NCBI GenBank assembly: GCA_007134115.1
Contig: SLLK01000142.1
Coordinates: forward strand, 1-16,513
Origin: Gammaproteobacteria bacterium
Lineage (GTDB): Bacteria > Pseudomonadota > Gammaproteobacteria > UBA5335 > SLRW01
Direction of reading: 5' to 3'
DNA: 16,513 nucleotides
A program made the position numbers and the translations under genes. The notes under the pieces are model-generated. The model searched no databases. It was not told the origin of the DNA and saw only the letters and a list, made by a program, of their open reading frames with translations. Positions 12,759 to 16,513 of the stretch are shown here, in pieces; the stretch's first letter is position 1; the number at the start of each line of letters is the position of its first letter.

Positions 12759-14303
12759 TCAATCCTGCAGCCGCACCAGCGACTGCCCGGACATCTCGGC
12801 CGGCTGCTCCAGTCCCATGAGTGTGAGCATGCTGGGTGCGAGGTCACAAAGACGGCCGCCCTGGGCCAATGTGGCCGGGCGACCTGCATAGATGACCGGC
12901 ACCGGGTTACTGGTATGCGCGGTGTGGGCCTGGCCGGTTGCGTTGTCGCGCATCTGTTCGGCGTTGCCGTGATCGGCGGTGAGGATGATTTCGCCGCCCA
13001 CCTTGTGCAGCGCCGCCATGACTCTGCCGACACACTGATCCACCGTCTCGACGGCCCGCACGGCGGCATCCATGATGCCCGAGTGTCCCACCATGTCGGG
13101 GTTGGCATAGTTGCAGATAATCATGTCGTAATTGCCTTCTTCAATGGCGGCCACCAGGCGATCGGTCAATTCCGGCGCGCTCATTTCCGGCTGCAGATCG
13201 TAGGTGGCCACCCTGGGCGACGGAACCAGCAGCCGGTCCTCGCCGGCAAAGGGTTCTTCCATGCCGCCGTTGAAGAAGAAAGTGACGTGCGCGTACTTTT
13301 CGGTCTCCGCGATACGCAACTGGCGCAGGCCCTGCGCGGCAACGTATTCGCCCAGCCCGTTGGCAAGCGAGACCGGCGGGTAGGCCACCGGCAGGTTGAA
13401 GTCGGCGCGGTACTGGGTGAGACACACCCAGGCTGCCAGTTTCGGCTGATGGTGGCGGTGAAATCCGTCGAAATCATCCGCCGTGAACGCTTGCGTCAAC
13501 TGCCGCGCGCGATCGGAACGGAAGTTCATGAAGACCACCACATCACCATCCTGCATGCCTGCAGGCCGGCCATCGCCGGTTATCGCCGTGGCCCTCACGA
13601 ATTCGTCGTTCTCGCCCCGTGCATAGGCCATCTCCAGCGCTTCAGCGGCAGACGCCGCCTGGTAGGCGGCATCACCTGTGGTCAGCAGGTCGTACGCTTC
13701 GTTGATCCGCTCCCAGCGCTTGTCGCGGTCCATGGCGTAGTACCGCCCGATGACGGATACGATGCGACCTGCGCCCAGTTCGTCCAGCTTCGCTGCCAAC
13801 GCTTCCAGTGACGCCAGGGCGCTGCGCGGCGGCGTGTCGCGCCCGTCCAGAAAGGCATGCACGCAGAGCTTCCGGGCGCCCCGCCGGACCGCCAGTTCGG
13901 CCATGGCGTGGATATGGTCTTCATGGCTGTGCACGCCGCCGGGCGACAGCAGGCCGATCACATGCACCGTCCTGTCGGCTGCCACAGCCTTGTCCACCGC
14001 TGAACCCAGCGCTTCGTTGTCAAAAAAGCCGCCGTCGCGAATATCCCGAGTAATGCGTGTGTAGTCCTGTGGCACCACACGGCCCGCGCCAATATTCAGA
14101 TGGCCCACCTCGGAATTGCCCATCTGCCCTTCGGGCAGACCCACGTCTTCACCGGAACCGCTGATCAGGGTGTGCGGATACTCGGCCCAGAGTGTGTCCC
14201 ATACCGGGGTGTGTGCGGCCATCACGGCATTGCCTTCGGCTTCTTCGGAATAGCCCCAGCCATCCAGAATGGTCAGTACTACGGGACGTTTTACGAGAGA
14301 CAT
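12759..14303 (-). CDS. gpmI: 2,3-bisphosphoglycerate-independent phosphoglycerate mutase
   Basis: Manganese-dependent glycolytic enzyme interconverting 3- and 2-phosphoglycerate. The 514 residues equal E. coli GpmM. The alkaline-phosphatase-type metal and catalytic motifs are present: LDGWG with Asp14, GNSEVGHLNIGAGR with the phospho-acceptor Ser64, HAFLDGRDTPP, FMNFRSDRARQ, NYANPDMVGHSG, and LTADHGNAEQM. The ATG has AAGGG seven bases upstream (14311-14315). First gene of the - strand run; envC begins about 40 bases after its stop, the same order as E. coli gpmM-envC-yibQ. Its leader holds a palindrome (14387-14419). Confidence 0.97.
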   Translation of the reverse strand: MSLVKRPVVLTILDGWGYSEEAEGNAVMAAHTPVWDTLWAEYPHTLISGSGEDVGLPEGQMGNSEVGHLNIGAGRVVPQDYTRITRDIRDGGFFDNEALGSAVDKAVAADRTVHVIGLLSPGGVHSHEDHIHAMAELAVRRGARKLCVHAFLDGRDTPPRSALASLEALAAKLDELGAGRIVSVIGRYYAMDRDKRWERINEAYDLLTTGDAAYQAASAAEALEMAYARGENDEFVRATAITGDGRPAGMQDGDVVVFMNFRSDRARQLTQAFTADDFDGFHRHHQPKLAAWVCLTQYRADFNLPVAYPPVSLANGLGEYVAAQGLRQLRIAETEKYAHVTFFFNGGMEEPFAGEDRLLVPSPRVATYDLQPEMSAPELTDRLVAAIEEGNYDMIICNYANPDMVGHSGIMDAAVRAVETVDQCVGRVMAALHKVGGEIILTADHGNAEQMRDNATGQAHTAHTSNPVPVIYAGRPATLAQGGRLCDLAPSMLTLMGLEQPAEMSGQSLVRLQD

Positions 14304-14386
14304 GAGCAAACCCTTGTCATTGATTGAACGGATCACCGCAGCGGGCTGGATTGCCGGATATCTGCGTGGTCGCCTGTGCGGGCGCA

Positions 14387-14419
14387 CGCTGATCGTCTGC
14401 CGCCATGGCGTGATCAGCG
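14387..14419 (-). promoter_or_regulatory. Nested palindrome in the gpmI leader
   Basis: Perfect 8-base arms CGCTGATC (14387-14394) and GATCAGCG (14412-14419) enclose a second, 10-base perfect palindrome CGCCATGGCG (14401-14410). It lies between the putative gpmI -10 element and the gene, so it would be transcribed and could fold as an RNA hairpin, or serve as a protein-binding site. Confidence 0.4.
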
Positions 14420-14437
14420 CTTGCCAGGGATGAGCGC

Positions 14438-14443
14438 ATTGTA
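14438..14443 (-). promoter_or_regulatory. Possible -10 element for gpmI operon
   Basis: On the - strand GGTTACAATGC contains TACAAT, five of six matches to the -10 consensus. It lies about 135 bases before the gpmI ATG. The hexamer 17 bases upstream (GTTTCT) is a poor -35. The same GTTACAATGC string occurs before dapF. Confidence 0.35.
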
Positions 14444-14526
14444 ACCGATAGACCGCGCGGAGAAACGCCGCGCGCGTGCGCGGCCTGTGGTCTGCCCCGG
14501 CAGGTGCGCAGGCGGCGCATGATGCC

Positions 14527-14535
14527 TGTTATACT
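14527..14535 (+). promoter_or_regulatory. Extended -10 promoter for yibN-grxC-secB
   Basis: TGTTATACT has a TGn extension and TATACT (five of six consensus matches), 78 bases before the yibN start. No -35 box is visible at the usual distance, fitting an extended -10 promoter. The predicted leader is GC-rich at its 5' end. Confidence 0.45.
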
Positions 14536-14613
14536 GACCGCCGCGCGCGCCCGCGCAAGGCCCGGCAATCACACTTTTACGCTGCCCGTACACGGTATCA
14601 GGGGACTGTCACC

Positions 14614-15039
14614 ATGGAGCAATTGCTCGAGTTCATCGGAAATCACCCGTTTCTGTTCGGCGCGCTGCTGATCATTCTCGGGTTGCTCGTCAGCACCGAG
14701 GTATGGCGCTGGCGCAACAGTCAGCCGCGACTGGAGCCGATGGAGGCAATACGCCTGATCAACAGCGAGGATGCGCGGGTGATTGACGTCCGTCCCGCAG
14801 CCGATTTCGAACGCGGACATATCGTTAATGCGCGCAATGTGCCCGAGGATCGCCTCGACAGTCAGATGAAGGATCTGGTGCGCCGGCGCAAGAAGCCGGT
14901 GCTGGTGTGCTGCGCCAATGGCCTCGCCTCACCCAAAATTGCCGGGCGGCTGATTGAGGCCGGGCTGGAGCGCGTATTTGTGCTCAAGGGTGGTTTGCAG
15001 GGCTGGCAGCAGGCCGGACTGCCGACCACCCGCAACTGA
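14614..15039 (+). CDS. yibN: Membrane-anchored rhodanese-like protein (YibN)
   Basis: A 141-residue protein with one N-terminal membrane segment (FLFGALLIILGLLVSTEVW, about 13-31) and a cytoplasmic rhodanese domain (about 38-138: VIDVRPAADFERGHI, NVP, VFVLKGGLQGWQQAGLP). The active-site loop reads CANGLAS with Cys100 as the expected persulfide cysteine and Cys99 directly before it, so a sulfurtransferase role is chemically possible; substrates are unknown. The ATG has AGGGGA eight bases upstream (14600-14605). Gene order yibN-grxC-secB-gpsA, divergent from gpmI, matches E. coli. The family name is confident, the activity is not. Confidence 0.9.
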   Translation: MEQLLEFIGNHPFLFGALLIILGLLVSTEVWRWRNSQPRLEPMEAIRLINSEDARVIDVRPAADFERGHIVNARNVPEDRLDSQMKDLVRRRKKPVLVCCANGLASPKIAGRLIEAGLERVFVLKGGLQGWQQAGLPTTRN

Positions 15040-15049
15040 TTCAGCGTTT

Positions 15050-15089
15050 GCCCGGCGCCCGGATGGCGTGCCTGCCATCAGGGCCGGGC
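15050..15089 (+). other. REP-like hairpin between yibN and grxC
   Basis: A stem of GCCC-G-GATGGC (15057-15067) and GCCATC-A-GGGC (15074-15084) gives ten base pairs with one G-A mismatch and a six-base loop. An alternative uses outer arms GCCCGGC (15050-15056) and GCCGGGC (15083-15089). No T-run follows, so it is more likely an mRNA-stability or processing element, or a REP-type sequence, than a terminator. Confidence 0.4.
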
Positions 15090-15112
15090 GTCAGGACGCA
15101 GGAGTTTTGCCC

Positions 15113-15367
15113 GTGACGATCACAATGTATGCCACCGCCAGTTGCCCCTTTTGCCGCATGGCGCGCGCCTTGCTGGAGCGCAAGGGTGTGGCGTGGGATG
15201 AAATTGCGGTCGATCACGAACCCGAGCGGCGCGAGGAAATGCGCCGGTTGAGCGGGCGCCATACGGTGCCCCAGATATTTTTGGGCGAACAGGCCATCGG
15301 TGGCTTCGATGAGCTGATGGCGCTGGAGCGTCGCGGAGAGCTCGACGGTCTGTTGGCCGAACAGTGA
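15113..15367 (+). CDS. grxC: Glutaredoxin 3
   Basis: Small glutathione-dependent dithiol oxidoreductase, 84 residues (E. coli GrxC 83). The active site is CPFC at 11-14; the cis-proline motif TVPQIF and GGFDEL of the glutathione-binding face are also present. A GTG start at 15113 is chosen because AGGAG lies eight bases upstream (15100-15104); the in-frame ATG at 15125 would sit 20 bases from it and truncate the first beta strand. Located between yibN and secB as in E. coli and Pseudomonas. Confidence 0.95.
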   Translation: MTITMYATASCPFCRMARALLERKGVAWDEIAVDHEPERREEMRRLSGRHTVPQIFLGEQAIGGFDELMALERRGELDGLLAEQ

Positions 15368-15426
15368 GTGCCGGTGTCATTGCGCCGGTTTTCCCGGATT
15401 TTCAATATTGCTAAGGATCATGTCCC

Positions 15427-15939
15427 ATGACGGAAAAAGACACTGCTGCCAAAGCGGCCGGTAATGGCAAGAACGAGGCGCCGGCGCGCGAGATGACCAT
15501 CCAGAAGATCTACCTCAAGGACGCGTCCTTCGAAGCGCCCAACTCGCCGACCATCTTCCAGGGCAAGTGGCGGCCCCAGGTCAACGTGGATCTGGACAGC
15601 AAGGCCGAGCGTATGGAGGACGATCTCTATCACGTGGTGCTGACCGTGACTGTCACCGCGAAGCAGGAAGACAAGACCGCGTTCCTGGTGGAGCTGTCGC
15701 AGGCCGGTATTTTCCGCATCAAGGGCGCGGACAAGGCCGAGATGGGCCCGGTACTGGGCAGTTATTGCCCCGGCACGTTGTTTCCCTTCGCCCGGCAGGC
15801 AATCAGTGAACTGGTGACCCAGGGCGGTTTCCCGCAGTTGCTGCTGGCGCCGGTCAATTTCGATGCGCTGTATGCGGATCATGTCAGGCGGCAGCAGGCC
15901 GCTGGCGAAGGCGAAGCGCCCGGGGCGGACAAGAGCTGA
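15427..15939 (+). CDS. secB: Protein-export chaperone SecB
   Basis: Tetrameric cytoplasmic chaperone that keeps preproteins unfolded and hands them to SecA. The 170-residue product is longer than E. coli SecB (155), mainly through a charged N-terminal leader (about 1-22) and an acidic Gly/Ala tail. Core signatures are QKIYLKDASFEAPNSP (26-41), VELSQAGIF, and YCPGTLFPFARQAI followed by GGFPQLLLAPVNFDALY. TAAGGA lies nine bases before the ATG. gpsA begins two bases after the stop, so the two are likely coupled. Confidence 0.97.
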   Translation: MTEKDTAAKAAGNGKNEAPAREMTIQKIYLKDASFEAPNSPTIFQGKWRPQVNVDLDSKAERMEDDLYHVVLTVTVTAKQEDKTAFLVELSQAGIFRIKGADKAEMGPVLGSYCPGTLFPFARQAISELVTQGGFPQLLLAPVNFDALYADHVRRQQAAGEGEAPGADKS

Positions 15940-15941
15940 GC

Positions 15942-16513
15942 ATGATGAGTGGCCCGATCACGGTTCTGGGCGCCGGTTCGTGGGGCACCGCGCTGGCCCT
16001 GCAACTGGCTCGCAATGATCAGGAAGTGCGCCTGTGGGGGCGTCAGGCCGCCCATATGGAGGCGCTGACCCGCGACCGGGAGAACCGCGAGTACCTGGCT
16101 GGCTGTGCGTTCCCGGACTCGCTGGTTGTGCACGCCGAGCTGGCGGATGCCCTGGCCGGCGCGCAGGATGTTCTGGTCGCGGTGCCCAGTCACGGCTTTC
16201 GTGAGCTGTTGCAGCGCATTGCGCCGCTGTGGCCGGATGGGGCGCGGCTCGCCTGGGCGACCAAGGGCCTGGAGCTGGATTCCGGCAAACTGACCCACCA
16301 GGTGGCGGCCGAGGCATTGCCCGGGCGCCCCATGGCGGTGGTATCGGGTCCCACTTTTGCCGCCGAAGTCGGCCGTGGACTGCCGGCCGGGGTGACGGTG
16401 GCCGCCGACAGTGCCGAATATGCCGCGGCGCTGGCCGGCCGGCTGCACGGCGGAGATTTTCGCGCTTATACCTCGACCGATATGACCGGTGTGGAAGTGG
16501 GCGGTGCGGTGAA
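15942..16513 (+). CDS. gpsA: Glycerol-3-phosphate dehydrogenase GpsA (3' end outside window)
   Basis: NAD(P)-dependent enzyme making sn-glycerol-3-phosphate from dihydroxyacetone phosphate for phospholipid synthesis. The first 190 codons are in the window, of a usual length near 335. The Rossmann motif is VLGAGSWGTALA (8-19), followed by AVPSHGFRELL (80-90), ATKGLE with Lys108, and VSGPTFAAEV. The sequence stops at GGAV, just before the expected catalytic lysine. Two in-frame ATGs (15942, 15945) are adjacent; the first is used, with no strong ribosome site, so coupling to secB is likely. Confidence 0.95.
   Translation, partial: MMSGPITVLGAGSWGTALALQLARNDQEVRLWGRQAAHMEALTRDRENREYLAGCAFPDSLVVHAELADALAGAQDVLVAVPSHGFRELLQRIAPLWPDGARLAWATKGLELDSGKLTHQVAAEALPGRPMAVVSGPTFAAEVGRGLPAGVTVAADSAEYAAALAGRLHGGDFRAYTSTDMTGVEVGGAV

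Larger units (their letters stand above)
14304..14613. other. 310-bp divergent promoter region, gpmI / yibN
   Basis: Separates the - strand gpmI unit from the + strand yibN-grxC-secB-gpsA unit. It contains a probable promoter for each direction and a nested palindrome on the gpmI side. The middle (about 14456-14485) is a run of alternating CG/GC steps. No RNA gene or convincing small ORF was seen. Confidence 0.6.

Noticed and set aside
14317..14406. 29-codon ORF in the gpmI leader on the - strand
   Set aside because: Its ATG is part of the palindrome, there is no ribosome site, and the peptide has no attenuator-like codon bias; it remains possible but unsupported.

Overview
This is a housekeeping stretch of a GC-rich gammaproteobacterial chromosome. 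Gene content and order combine blocks familiar from Escherichia and Pseudomonas: dapF-yigA-xerC, hslVU-DUF971-ubiE-ubiJ-ubiB, and the divergent pair gpmI-envC-(ctpA)-yibQ facing yibN-grxC-secB-gpsA. Joining xerC directly to hslVU, and hslU through a DUF971 gene to ubiE, suggests a Chromatiales/Ectothiorhodospiraceae-type organism. That placement is an inference from gene order and base composition; the species cannot be named from this window alone.

Layout. Positions 1-8258 run on the + strand: dapF (lysine and peptidoglycan precursor), a 236-bp gap with a putative promoter, yigA overlapping xerC (chromosome dimer resolution), hslV and hslU (ATP-dependent protease), a DUF971 gene, then ubiE, ubiJ and ubiB (ubiquinone synthesis). 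Most neighbours overlap or lie a few bases apart, so hslV to ubiB is probably one transcription unit. Positions 8259-8666 have no gene. They hold several short repeats: a CGCGAAA/CATGAAG repeat, a segment bounded by ~30-bp inverted repeats, and two strong hairpins of a dispersed-repeat type. This is the only accessory-looking DNA in the window.

Positions 8667-14303 run on the - strand. Read in the direction of transcription they are gpmI (glycolysis), envC (activator of cell-division amidases), ctpA (periplasmic protease), yibQ (secreted divergent polysaccharide deacetylase) and yajL (DJ-1 family). Three of the five products are exported and act on, or are linked to, the cell wall. A 310-bp divergent promoter region (14304-14613) separates them from the + strand block yibN (membrane rhodanese), grxC (glutaredoxin 3), secB (export chaperone) and gpsA (glycerol-3-phosphate dehydrogenase, cut by the window end).

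I found no rRNA, tRNA, CRISPR array, transposase, phage gene or obvious new multi-gene system. The points most worth a second look are the repeat cluster at 8263-8680, which supplies the stop codon of yajL, the 55-bp yibQ/yajL overlap, the palindromic gpmI leader, and the conserved but uncharacterised DUF971 gene between hslU and ubiE.
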